DNA from: Neckera pumila
Lineage: Eukaryota; Streptophyta; Bryopsida; Hypnales; Neckeraceae
Length of the DNA stretch: 64,000 nucleotides
Direction: 5' to 3'
NCBI GenBank assembly: GCA_963969595.1
Contig: OZ018412.1
Location: forward strand, 15,502,501-15,566,500
Each line of letters opens with the position of its first letter. The first letter of the stretch is position 1. Below the pieces are notes generated by a model. It saw only the letters and a list, made by a program, of their open reading frames with translations. It was not told where the DNA came from and searched no databases. Shown piece after piece: positions 47,016-58,225 of the stretch. A program made the translations under genes and the position numbers.

Positions 47016-48240
47016 CTAGGAACATTCTTCATCCATATGCAAAATATCTTTGCCAGTGGGCCTCTTTGGAGCTTCACGGAACTCTTTATTTCCATCAAAA
47101 GCTACACGCGCTCTCCGGAATCGATATTGAACAAGCAACCACCTGCAATGGCCTAAATACACCATTTTCTTCAAAGCCACTGAGTAATGGGCACATGCCT
47201 CCGTGACACACATTGGGCACCCTAAGTAGCCTTTGGTTTGCTAACCTCCAATGAGACCGTAAGCTGGTAGGTCATTTATTGTCCACAGCAGTATAGCTCT
47301 GAGCAGGAGTACTCGAGTATAGTCTCTGTTTGCAATGTCCACAGACAGTACGCCTGCCCATAGCCTTAACAAATCTCAAATTACAGGGGCTAAAAAAAGG
47401 TCAAAGGTATCACCACTTGGAGCCTTTTCCCCTAAAATGATGAAAGTGAGAGATACAAAAAATTTCTCCGTTACTAACCATGGAGGTAAGTTATAAATGA
47501 CAAGTAGTAATGGCCACATTGAATGCTTTGTGCTCTGGTTACCATAAGGGTTAACCCCATTGGCTACCATCCCCATGTAGACATTGCTTTCCTCCTCTTT
47601 AAATGTTGGGTCGATGGTCTCAACCGCCGCCCATTACGGACTATCCACCACAGATCTCATCTTTCCACCGTCAGACTTGTTTCCCATATGCCATTTCAGA
47701 AGTTCTGCCACCTCTGGACATTGGAATAATCGCTAGAGATGGGAAATGATGGTGAAATAGCGTAACACCTTCTTCAGTATAGAATCTGATTGGTCAATAT
47801 ATTGGCTAACGCCACATTTTGGACATTTGGACAAGTCCTTGTACTCCGGTCCCTCGTACAGCAAGTGTCCTTGAGAGCAACAGTGAATTGCCTTGTGCTA
47901 TAATCCCATCTTCATGATCATTTTCTTGGTTTCATATGTATTTGTCATCAAGCAGTTAAATTGGGGCAGCATATCTGTTGCCAGAAAACGCAGGAGTTCA
48001 TCCAAAAATGTGTTGGGCACACCATACAATTTCGCCATATTCATGAGAACAATGCTAGTCTGTAAATGATTCACGGAACACCCCTCATAAAGAGGTTGTG
48101 TACTCTCTTGAATAATCTCTTCCATATCTATCAAATTCATTGCCTCCTGCTCCGGAATTGGATCATCAGGTTGGTCAATGCCAGGTCCATCATTTTTCCC
48201 TACGTACGCAGGAAGTTCGTCTACTTAAGCAAAGGCATCT
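47016..48240 (-). pseudogene. CACTA transposase core (Transposase_21/TNP2)
   Basis: The minus strand reads IIQESTQPLYEGC and DMLPQFNCLMTNTYETKKMI, a TAG at about 47898, then a zinc-ribbon-like stretch (HCCSQGH and KCPKCGVSQ). These are followed by VANGVNPYGNQSTKHSMWPL and VIYNLPPWLV at 47560-47470 and LAPVI, the most characteristic TNP2 block. A further piece at 47213-47016 contains KKMVYLGHCRWLL. Several stops separate the pieces. The TAG probably replaces a CAG glutamine codon. Confidence 0.9.
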
Positions 48241-49463
48241 TGCACCCTATTTCATCCAATTCAATTGTTGTTTGTTGAGGCTACACAAATTGCTCGCCTT
48301 CTTCAACTTTCCTTCTCCATGCGTAGTCTTCCTCACCTTCTTCAGGTTCAACTGTCGGTCCTTGAATATTACAACCATCCTTCGTCTGCACAATGTCAGC
48401 ACAAAAGGAAATGCATGAATACTGGGACATTCAAAACCTTCTTTTTAAAAACGGGTACCACCTTCACGACACTTAATGACTCCTGATTACGTCTTCAACC
48501 TATGTCGCAGCACAGGGCAAGCAATTTCCCAGTTATACTACCAAAAACCACTTTAAAGTATAACAAAGTGACTCTAAAGATCAAACCCGCGAGATTCTGT
48601 GAAGTAGATAGCCTTATTTGGTCTCTAAGCTAAGTCAGTACCTATATTTCCTCTTCCGGTTCAAACACACAACCGGAAACACAACAACACCCAGAACTAC
48701 CATCAAACCCTTTCTTACTTCTCCGATCCGGTCCATATTCCGATTGGGTCTGATCAACTCTCATCCGCTTGTACTACTACCCGGTTTAGTTTTACCTCTG
48801 TTTCACCATCAAAGGGATCACCCCTTGTTTTGGAGAGTGGCAGGCCCGCCGCTCCTTCCGTGAATTATAGTGGCTGAAGACCCACTTCTTCTTTCTTCAA
48901 TTCTCTACACTAACCCGGACCCGGTTTGATCCTTCACAGCAACCCAGAAAACTCTCCGGATCACTGGTCACACAAAGACCCCCCGTACGGCCCTTCCATA
49001 CTATAACGACCTTAGCGCCCCGTTCCGTCTGTGCGAAGCCAGGCGGCTGCAAGTGAACCCGTCCGTTCCAACCTCTACTAAAGTTCTTCCGTTTGCCCAA
49101 TGAGGCGGCAAGATCTCTCAGGAGATCGGACACTCAACCAGATTTCACACCCAGGAGTTCTAGCACGACTAAGGAATCCCTCCCTATCCGCCTAGCCTAA
49201 CAACGGCTGTCTCGCTTAGAATTCTAAACTCTAGAGCTGCTGAGGAACTGGAATCTACTCCCAACACTTTCGCAACCCGCTCACCTGCACATAAGACCAA
49301 AACAAACACGCCAAAGGGAGAAATCACACCCACACTAGCACGCACCTTCCTAACTCCTCGCCGCACGACCCTGCCGCACACGGGAGAGACACACAACAAG
49401 AAGCCAAGAGAAGACGTACGCAAAAATGAAGTGAAAGAACTCCTAGCTCCAAGCGAGGGTTGA

Positions 49464-49471
49464 CTTATATA
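49464..49471 (-). promoter_or_regulatory. TATA box (downstream copy)
   Basis: GGTATATAAGTCAACC on the minus strand. It precedes GC-rich DNA with two open frames (49423-49184 and 49133-48897) that I do not recognise. It could be the 3' LTR promoter. Confidence 0.4.
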
Positions 49472-49611
49472 CCACTTGGTTACAAAGCAAAAAGGGACCT
49501 CAAAATCCGTGCTGGAAATCCGGATCCGATCCTAACAAGCCAGACCGAATAGTCATCCGATCCGGTCCTAACTATCTTACAAATATTTTACATTCCTACT
49601 AACTTCCTATC

Positions 49612-51264
49612 CTACTCTCCAATTCCCCCGCCCAGCGTAAGACTCCTAGGTTCCTCGGGCAGTTGATTGAAGACGTCCGCCAAGTTCTGGCTCCGTTCAC
49701 CGGCAGCTGGATCCGGAAGATCTGACCCGGGCGACGAATCTATCTGAATTGGCTGCCCCGTTCCAGGTCTCTTGTGACTCTTCCGTGACTCAGGTGTATG
49801 ATCCTTGCGCTCACCCGGATTCGATCCTCCTGCTGGAAACGAATCCGGCATCGAAATGTTCGAGAGGTGGATTTCCCGGGAGAATAAGGACCCGTTCAGC
49901 TTCTGACTGCTGATGTCCATTCGGTCGGCCGCCTCTCGTGCTGCCACTAAGGATGCTTCCACCCGATCGGTGAAGTCGCTGAGGATCCGAACTATCCGGG
50001 AACCGGATACCTTCTTCTCCTCGTGCACCCCTTGGTCAAATAAGGCCGCCTTGACTGCGGTGGATCCGAACTCTCCAAGAGTGCCCTTCACCGACTCAGC
50101 CACCTTCTGGGTTGCCTCCGCCATCTCCCGGACTGCTGCCTTGTCTTCCCTGAGGGTGACCATGTCCGCCCTCAGAGTATCGACTTCCTCCTGAAGTCGA
50201 CAGATCTCCGTCTCCTGTTTCCGGTTCTCTTCCGGATCAGCCAGGAATTGCCCCACCTTACCCGGCAAATCGCTATCGACTGGTGCACCCACCAGCTCCG
50301 AGATAGTGGTCAAAGTCCTCCGCTTAACCTCCCAGTCCGCCCGTATCCCGACCATGACAACCGTTAACTGGTTGAACGGGTCGGTCGGATCCTCGAGATC
50401 CGGCATCTCAACATCCGGTCCCTATTCTGGTGTGGACCGGGGGTTCCAAGGGGGTCTTCTCTTATGAGGAGGCGTCGTCTTCTGACGCTTCCTCTGTCGG
50501 GACGGCTCCTCCTCTTCTTCTTCTTCCGTCTCAGGTTCGGATCTAGTCTGCTCCTCCACCTCGTCATCCGAACCCGACTCCCCATACTTCAGGATCGATT
50601 CCTGAACACCCCACGTCTTCTCCTCAGTAGGAGTGAGAAGTTGGTTTCGCTGGTAGAGGTGGAAAAGGTAGGGACTCAAAGGAGTGGCCCTACTCTTTCC
50701 AATCCTCGTCACCAGCTGGGACACCAGATCGGAAAAGATTCGGGCCCAGTTCACCTTCCGTTCCCCGCTCAGGGAACCGAAAATGGTGTTGCCGAGGATC
50801 ATCGTCACCCTCGTCGGCTTCTCCGGGTGGACGATCGGAACCAGGAACTGAAGGAGGTTACAATGCCTGTCGTTCTTACAGTTTGCGACCGCGTACCCGT
50901 CCTTGTTACTCGGCTCTCCATGAAATTTGTCATGGATGAACTCGTCCTTCCGCCCGGCCATACCGGAACCTCCCATCCGGAAGTTGTAAACTTCCCTCCA
51001 TCGTTCTTCTTCCCATTCAGTCGGGCGGCCCCGGAGAGTGTTGTCGAACTCGTTCGACACCTTGCACTTGATCTCCCTCACCATCCGCTCCTCATGAAAC
51101 CCCTAGGGTTTATCCATCAGGACGAGGCACCCCATGGCGTTGAGATCCTCCTTCAGCTCAATCCGGGCTGGTTCCTCCATAGGAATGACCGGAACTATCT
51201 TCTGGAGCTTGACGTCGGAGGAGGAACTGGGAGCGCCCGGTCTGGTCTTACGCAGATGAGGCAT
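49612..51264 (-). pseudogene. Gag-like protein gene with two nonsense codons
   Basis: From the ATG at 51264 (PHLRKTRPGAPSSSSDVKLQ) one frame runs to 49612 through a TAG near 51105 (after LVLMDKP) and a TAG at 50422-50424 (after RSTPE). The total is about 550 codons. The first half is globular: REIKCKVSNEFDNTLRGR, TEWEEERWREVYNFRMGG, and VNWARIFSDLVSQLVTRIGK followed by TPLSPYLFHLYQ. An acidic tract and basic stretch follow, then a coiled coil (codons ~315-400) and a Ser/Pro/Gly-rich tail. The layout recalls gag-like or 'plant mobile' domains of non-autonomous retroelements, but I cannot name a family. No protease, RT or integrase is present. The TATA box 275 bp upstream supports the start. 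Confidence 0.5.
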
Positions 51265-51537
51265 GGACACCAGACGACCGCTGGACCCTTCCCGATCGTT
51301 ACCTCACTCTCTCCTAGCCGCACGTCCCGTTCCTCACTTCCTCTCGTCCGATCTCAACCGGAAAGCACTCACAAAACCTGCAACCCACACGTTCTTTACT
51401 CTTCCTACACTCTCAGACACACCCAGCCGGAAGCGCACATACATCAACGGCTCTGGCGTGGACGAAGGCGAAAAAGCGCTCAAGGTCAGCTCCAGAGCTC
51501 AAGGGAAGTAAAGGAGTGAAAATGAGGACGACCGGCC

Positions 51538-51546
51538 CTTATATAC
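51538..51546 (-). promoter_or_regulatory. TATA box of the gag-like gene
   Basis: GAGAGTATATAAGGGCCGG on the minus strand, about 275 bp upstream of the ATG at 51264. It is a near-ideal plant TATA context. Confidence 0.6.
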
Positions 51547-52090
51547 TCTCAGGACCCCTGGCACGTCATCATGACCTTTTCCGGTCCGGTCCTCTCTCAA
51601 TCCGGTCCAACCCTAATCCGTTTTGAGGTGAAATCCGGATATGATTCCGCTCCTGAATACTAACATTCTGACCGGATCAAATAGAATTTTCTCCTTACTG
51701 GATTATCGTTGCCTATCCGTAGTTTCCTTCTGCCTTTCTAACCGGATACGGATCCTAATTACCTGTTTCCGTTCCGTTATTTAGACAATCAGAGGAAAAC
51801 CAAAAATTCTGGTTGCGACAACCTACATATGACCTGATTCTCATATAAACAAGTGAGTACAGTGAGCAAACTGCTGTTGCTTTTATGAAGAAGGCTTCCT
51901 CTGAAAAATACATGGACCCCAGACACCGGTGATTGTGACTTATCTTTACATTTGCATGCAACCATTTTTAATTGTGATGCTTGAAAAAGGGAAAATATCC
52001 CACATGGTACAAGGAACAACGTAAGGAACTTCACTTCAAACGCCTACCTTGTCATATTCAGATGGTACGACATACAAGTAGTACACTCAC

Positions 52091-52272
52091 CAACACTGGG
52101 TAACGCATATGCAGTCCCGTCCATGAATACGATGGTGTTTGGCAACGAAGTCAATGCTACGCACGCGGCCTCCTCCACATTTGCGACATGCACAAGGGTA
52201 TTCAGCAATTCCCTGTCTTAACGCAATCGCCCTTTCAATTTGGTAAGCCCTTCCATGAGTGCGTGGTCTCAT
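52091..52272 (-). pseudogene. CACTA transposase N-terminal exon
   Basis: The minus strand from 52272 encodes RQGIAEYPCACRKCGGGRVR, then a conserved-type helix with HHRIHGRDC. The C-x-C-x2-C ... H-H/H-G arrangement matches the N-terminal Cys-rich part of TNP2 proteins. The exon ends at a clear donor (TGTTG|GTGAGT, 52091/52090). It is separated from the transposase core by the GC-rich insertion. Confidence 0.55.
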
Positions 52273-52403
52273 TTTGATGCAAACTACGCATGCATAAATG
52301 AATTAATAAAGTACACAAACTTTTACGATATTGTGCAATATTTGAAAAACAAATATGGAAGGGATACATAATATTCAAATCCAAGTGCGTAAGACTGTGA
52401 TTA

Positions 52404-53579
52404 CTAATTCATCGCCTGATGCCTGTATTGCACTTGACGAACATATGAAAATAAATCATGCATAACATCTTCCTCACAAGTGCCAACAACGTTCTGTCCA
52501 CTTCTTAGTAATAGAGACATAGAGACATAGAGACTTCTTAATCTCAGTACAGATGCTTCAAAATAAAAAATTGGAATACAAGAGTCTACTGGACAACAAT
52601 TCAGCAACTCCTTCGCTTGGAATGACATTTTCAGGACCTTCATTACCAATGGCTCTGGGAAAATTCGAGGAAACAAATCAAGAAGGGTATGTAGATGTAT
52701 AGAACATACATGACAATGAGGGAACACTGAACGAAAGCTCAAATGCTATGGCATTGACGATTTTCTAATCCACAACAACTATTTCATGTAAAATGTCAAT
52801 GCCAAATACTACGAAGTTTCTATGGTGAACAGTTTCATATTATCACGGTCTGTAGGAAAAAGATTTTTTTCTAAAATGGGTGGCGTAGAAGACTATGTCG
52901 TAAGCCAGACACTCTAGGGCTATTGTCAATAACATACATGAAAAAATCATTTAGAATGAAAAGGATTTGCCATTTATTTCATTGGCTGCTAGAACATGCC
53001 TTCTTAGGCTTCAGCCTCGACAAATCTATTGAAATCAAAAGTAAATCGGAATATTTGTTTCCTTCAACAGAGAACAATGTAGACTTACCACTTTGACAAT
53101 TTCAATGAACACCTCATGCGTATCAAAGCCTCCCCGCGTCTTGCCCTGGGAGGTGAAGAAATATTGTTAGAATCATGTCAATATTCTAGTAACAACTAAT
53201 AGGGTTTACAGTACAAGTTTGATCAACTGCGGCAAAAGCATGCATCAGATACCATCAAGCAAGGACCTCTTGTAGATTAGCAATTGCCTTCTCAAAATAT
53301 AAGCGAAAAGCACAACAGTGGGTGTGTAAACTGAGCACACTCAGTGCTTAACATCTCTCTATTTAGAAATCATTAGGTCTGAAGTGAGAGGTACTCATTA
53401 TTGAGATGGAACTCTACGGAAGTGTGGAACTGCAGTCATGATTACAAGAGGCTGTAAATGCACAGAGTTACCATATAGACTCAGATATCATTTTGGACAA
53501 GACAGAGAACAACTTCTTCATTTATTGAACAATTCATAATAACCTAGACTTTATTGTTGCTATACTTTTGATAACGATG
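52404..53579. other. No gene recognised
   Basis: A 112-codon minus frame at 52742-52404 has no recognisable domain. A short tandem repeat (AGAGACATAG)n lies at 52507-52530. The rest is plain AT-rich DNA flanking the foldback element. Confidence 0.45.
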
Positions 53580-55998
53580 TACAGTGGGGGAACAATCAAA
53601 ATGTCGTTTTCGAATTCGCAGTGAGAAAAATTTCAGTACTACCAACTTTGAAAGCCTCCCGAGAGCTCAAAAATTGGTATTTTACCACAAAATTTTACCA
53701 CAGCATCATCTTTAAGTTAATTATATGTATGCCAAATTTCAAGGCCAAAAGATTCACAGAAAAAAAGTTATTCAAAATCTACCAACATTGGTAGTTGTGG
53801 AAATTGTTTCACTATTGCCAACTTTGACAGCCTCCCAAAGATTGAATTATTTTTTTTTTGCCATGAAATTCTTGGAACAAAACCCTATTTATGTTAATAA
53901 CATATGATAAAAACTTCAAGGCCAAAAGATTAACACAAAAAGAGATATTAACAATCTACCAACATGTGTCGTTTTGAGAAACAATTGTGAAAACCGTTTC
54001 ACTACTTCTACTTTGACACCCTCCCAAGGGCTAAAAAATTGCTCATTTACTATGAAATTTTTTTCACAAAGTGATTTATATGTTAAATAACATTTTTGAC
54101 AAGTTTCAAAGCCAAAAAAGTTATAAAAAAACATATATTCAAAATCTACCAACATGTGTAGCTGTGAAAAATCATTTCACTACTTCCAACTTTGACACCC
54201 TCCTAAGGGCTGCAATTTTACTTACTTACCATGAATTTTTTTGCACAAGATACTCTCTATGCCAATAACATGTTTGCCAAATTTGAAGGTCAAAAGATTT
54301 ACACAAAAAAAGAAATCCACAATCTACCAACATGTGTAGTTGTGGGAAACAATGGGGGAAACCATTTCATTACTACCAACTTTGACACCCTCCCAACGGT
54401 TGAGAAATTGTCTATTTACCATGAAATTTTTGGCACAACATGCTCTTTATGCTAACAAAATTCATGCCATATTTCAAGGTCAAAAAATTTATACAAAAAA
54501 AAATTTTTACAATCTACCAATGTGTGTAGTTGTGAGATACATTTTATTAAAGACATTGAAATTGTTGAAGTATGTTAGACACTCATGCTTCTAGATTGAA
54601 ATTCTCCAGATGATACAATCTCTAATCATAAATGCTTCTCGATAAAATCAAGGATAGCCAAATCTAGTTGTGTGCACTTGTCACATCTCAAAAAATGCAC
54701 TTGTTTAAAAATTGGAGACCATACATGCATGAAGAAGCTTTTTCCTCTCAATAAGAATGCTTGCATTTGCAATAGAGTATTATAGGAGGTGGGATGTGGG
54801 ATGATGAGAGAAGCAAGTGATGGGTGATTTATTTTCTAAGCAGAGGATTGAAACTTTGTGAACACAAGTGATTGAGTGCATGAAAGATGAGTTAACTAAG
54901 CAAGTCTAGGCTATGTGATAACTGAGTGGATGAGGCATGGGATGAGTGACTGAGGATATATGGAGGTATGTGAGATTTTCTTCAAGAGTGAGTGAGGTTA
55001 TAACTTACATGTGGTGACTGGTGAGGTCTGGTGAATGAATGAAGGCTGTGGGCTGGATGATGATGATGATAATATTTTTTTTTGTATAAATTTTTTGACC
55101 TTGAAATATGGCATGAATTTTGTTAGCATAAAGAGCATGTTGTGCCAAAAATTTCATGGTAAATAGACAATTTCTCAACCGTTGGGAGGGTGTCAAAGTT
55201 GGTAGTAATGAAATGGTTTCCCCCATTGTTTCCCACAACTACACATGTTGGTAGATTGTGGATTTCTTTTTTTGTGTAAATCTTTTGACCTTCAAATTTG
55301 GCAAACATGTTATTGGCATAGAGAGTATCTTGTGCAAAAAAATTCATGGTAAGTAAGTAAAATTGCAGCCCTTAGGAGGGTGTCAAAGTTGGAAGTAGTG
55401 AAATGATTTTTCACAGCTACACATGTTGGTAGATTTTGAATATATGTTTTTTTATAACTTTTTTGGCTTTGAAACTTGTCAAAAATGTTATTTAACATAT
55501 AAATCACTTTGTGAAAAAAATTTCATAGTAAATGAGCAATTTTTTAGCCCTTGGGAGGGTGTCAAAGTAGAAGTAGTGAAACGGTTTTCACAATTGTTTC
55601 TCAAAACGACACATGTTGGTAGATTGTTAATATCTCTTTTTGTGTTAATCTTTTGGCCTTGAAGTTTTTATCATATGTTATTAACATAAATAGGGTTTTG
55701 TTCCAAGAATTTCATGGCAAAAAAAAAATAATTCAATCTTTGGGAGGCTGTCAAAGTTGGCAACAGTGAAACAATTTCCACAACTACCAATGTTGGTAGA
55801 TTTTGAATAACTTTTTTTCTGTGAATCTTTTGGCCTTGAAATTTGGCATACATATAATTAAATTAAAGATGATGCTGTGGTAAAATTTTGTGGTAAAATA
55901 CCAATTTTTGAGCTCTCGAGAGGCTTTCAAAGTTGGTAGTATTGAAATTTTTCTCACTGCGAATTCGAAAACAACATTTTGATTGGTACCCCATTGTA
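53580..55998. mobile_element. Foldback element with 925-bp arms of ~185-bp repeats, flanked by TA
   Basis: Arms 53580-54504 and 55074-55998 are reverse complements with no indels (paired coordinates always sum to 109578). The few mismatches lie mostly at the outer ends. Each arm holds about five ~175-190-bp tandem units marked by 'ttgacaccctcccaagggct' (53648, 53822, 54013, 54191 and 54382 on the left). The outer ends read TACAGTGGGGGAAC and, on the other side, TACAATGGGGTACC. They start at a TA dinucleotide, as in Tc1/mariner-type termini, although GATG just outside also matches. The 569-bp spacer (54505-55073) encodes nothing I recognise. The paired minus/plus frames are symmetrical shadows. 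Confidence 0.9.
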
Positions 55999-58225
55999 CA
56001 TCTAAACAGATCTGAGTACATGATTACCTACTCATGAACTATAAGAAGTAATCAATGCATCATGAGTGAAAGCATACCTTAGATGTCACTTCCGCAGTGC
56101 TGTCTTCCTTGCAATGATTTTTTACAATTGCTTCTCATGTTGATTTGCACTTGCATTAGAGCAGCCAGAGCTTCCACTTCCAAAGAAGAAGAGAGGCTGA
56201 AGCTTGTTGCAAATGCCGAAGGAATAGAAAAGAAGCCACGTTCAATTACAAAACTGCACCTTGAATGACTAACTTTGTCGTTCCAGAGAGTTTTGAAGGG
56301 AATGATGAACTTGGCAAATGGACTGCTATAGCACCTACAATAATTTTCAAATATGCAGCTATTGCTCTGGTGCAAGCGGACCTTTCCAACGAAACAATGG
56401 CAACAAATGCACTTTACAATGACATCAAGAGAAGTAGACATCATACTTCCAGTTGTGAATAAATTTTTTGGAGATGTCAACAACTGTACGTCTGTGGTCC
56501 TCATGCAGCGTGACGCTGTCGTAAGCATGCTTGAAATAGGTATGTTGTTTTTGCAACCTTGAATGTTTGGGCACCGCATGCATTAGTTTGTAGCACCGTC
56601 TAACAAATTAGGCATCTAAAAATAGGGATTGCCAAAGAATTAGGTAAGGGAAAGCCGCATCAGGCGGTGGAGTAGATGTGAAGACACAGAAAACTAGGCA
56701 TAGAACCTACAAAAAATTAAATACGCATGTTCATTGGATGAATGTTACAAACTTGGCACAGACGTGTCAATGATTGCATGAGTGCAAGCACAGTTCTCAC
56801 TCGACCGCCTCAATTAGCATGGTGTCTGTCTTGTGCCACCGATGTACACGTCCAAAAGTGCGGAACTGAAGTTTATTGATAGAATCCTGTCTGTGGTGCA
56901 CAAGATTTGTCTCTGCTCATCACAATTTCTGAAGAGGTGAATGCAACCAAAGGTCCTGAAGTAATTTTTTGGAAGTTGGCAAAGGAAGACAACCACGGCG
57001 TTGGAGAGCGCTGACAAATTGTGGCGTCTTTGGACGAAGCATTGTTGGAGGTCTTTAGAGAACCTTGTGGACTTGACTGCGACATAAACATTTGTGTACT
57101 ACTTCAACAGCGTTGACATAAAGAAGATTAAACAAGGTATTCTGCTTCTTCGGTATTGAAAGGAGAGTTGACACTGTCAATTATGTCAGTAAGCAGTAGT
57201 GCTTCACAATCTTCTTCATAATGTATAGAGAAACATGAAAATCATATTCTGAAACTTATGGAATTGTTCACAAAGATAACATGGGGTGAAAAGTTTTAAT
57301 TATGTGAATGAGTGAGGGATTTGTCAATGTCTTTGAAATGCCTGCGTACGGTCATTCAGAATCCCATGCTTAGAACTAGCTGATTCAAAGAAGAATTATA
57401 CTGTAATTGTTCAATTGGTAGGCTTTTAGTGCTCAGGAATAAGAACATTTGGGAGTGTGTATACTCAGAGCATGTGTCTCAGCGGTTTAGGTTTTCCTTA
57501 TGTAAAAGACATTTATTTTTGTAACAGAAGTCTTTTGAGTTCCCAAGTGCATGTTGCCGCTAATATTGCTTAACCTCTACAAACTGAAGCAGAAAAGTTT
57601 GTACCGTGCAGGTGTCAATTGTTGACCAGCTTGGGCTAGCATTTATTTGACGTAACTGAGAACCAACAAAGACTGCATGGCCTGTTATAATTTAGATTGG
57701 ATAGTGATAACTTCTCATGCTTCTTTTGTTTCCTTGAATTTTGTGCATACTGACCAACCAATGTGCTTTGTCTCTATCAAAATAAGAAAAAAGGGAGACC
57801 ACATCATAGGAAGCCACAACGAAGTGTATGGCTACCTACTTCTCATCTTTGAAATAAGTGAATATTTTCTATTTCTTTTGAAGATGATTTCATTAGTAGC
57901 CATTATGGTCTATATCCTCAAGGATTCTTGATGTTAGCATTGAAGAGTTCAGAAAGTTTGCTGAACATTGCAGCCCTCCTGGAATACATCTGAGCATTAA
58001 TCTTGTTTTCATGTGCAAGTGCTACAGATTGTAGACGTGTGGTTGCTGTAAAACGTGATGGACAAAGGGACTGAGTTATGTGTTGTTGTTTGCAGAGGAG
58101 TATAGGAACGTTGATCTCCTGTGGAACGTGGTGAAGAAGGCAAAGAGGAGGCCCGGAAGAGAATTCAAGAATTTGATAAAGTCTAATTCTTTAGAAATGT
58201 ATTTCTTGAAAAGGGATAGCCTTCA
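55999..58225. other. No intact gene; scattered coding-like remnants
   Basis: Short frames at 56083-56462 (+), 56079-56579 (-) and 56814-57091 (-) look partly protein-like. The minus frame with NYFRTFGCIHLFRNCDEQRQ faintly recalls the DUF4216 neighbourhood of the CACTA element, but the match is too weak to call. An exon-like stretch starting after TTTGCAG at about 58095 (EEYRNVDLLWNVVKKAKRRP) may belong to the next gene. Confidence 0.3.

Larger units (their letters stand above)
48640..51775 (-). mobile_element. GC-rich gag-like element nested in the CACTA transposon
   Basis: GC content rises sharply between about 48640 and 51775, and CCGGAT/ATCCGG words are frequent throughout. It holds one broken gag-like gene (51264-49612) and two well-formed TATA boxes on the minus strand (51546-51538 and 49471-49464). 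Each is preceded by text of the type 'ttaggatc(c)g...atccggatttc'. Two promoter-like ends around a gag-only gene suggest an LTR-type, non-autonomous retroelement with strongly diverged LTRs. I could not align clear LTRs, and both boundaries are estimates from composition. Confidence 0.45.
42313..52272 (-). mobile_element. Decayed CACTA (En/Spm) transposon with nested insertions
   Basis: Minus-strand pieces occur in the canonical order of a plant CACTA TNP2-type transposase: a zinc-binding N-terminal exon (52272-52091), Transposase_21 core (48240-47016), DUF4218 (46467-45522) and DUF4216 (43224-42313). Stops and frameshifts break all parts. A GC-rich gag-like element (about 48640-51775) lies between the first and second pieces, and a worn TTAA-family element (ending 44670) between DUF4218 and DUF4216. 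The element's own CACTA termini were not located, so the outer limits given are those of the coding pieces. Confidence 0.85.

Noticed and set aside
50464..51519. 351-aa plus-strand frame in the GC-rich block
   Set aside because: Rich in Arg/Leu/Pro as expected of antisense GC-rich DNA. The minus-strand gag-like frame has a TATA box, sensible composition and continuous domains.
54340..55238. Paired identical proteins of 74-84 aa on opposite strands
   Set aside because: They are the two arms of the foldback repeat; the frames shift between repeat units and have no domain.
56814..57091. Second DUF4216-like fragment
   Set aside because: Only a short stretch (RTFG..HL....DE) is suggestive, with frameshifts; too weak to annotate.
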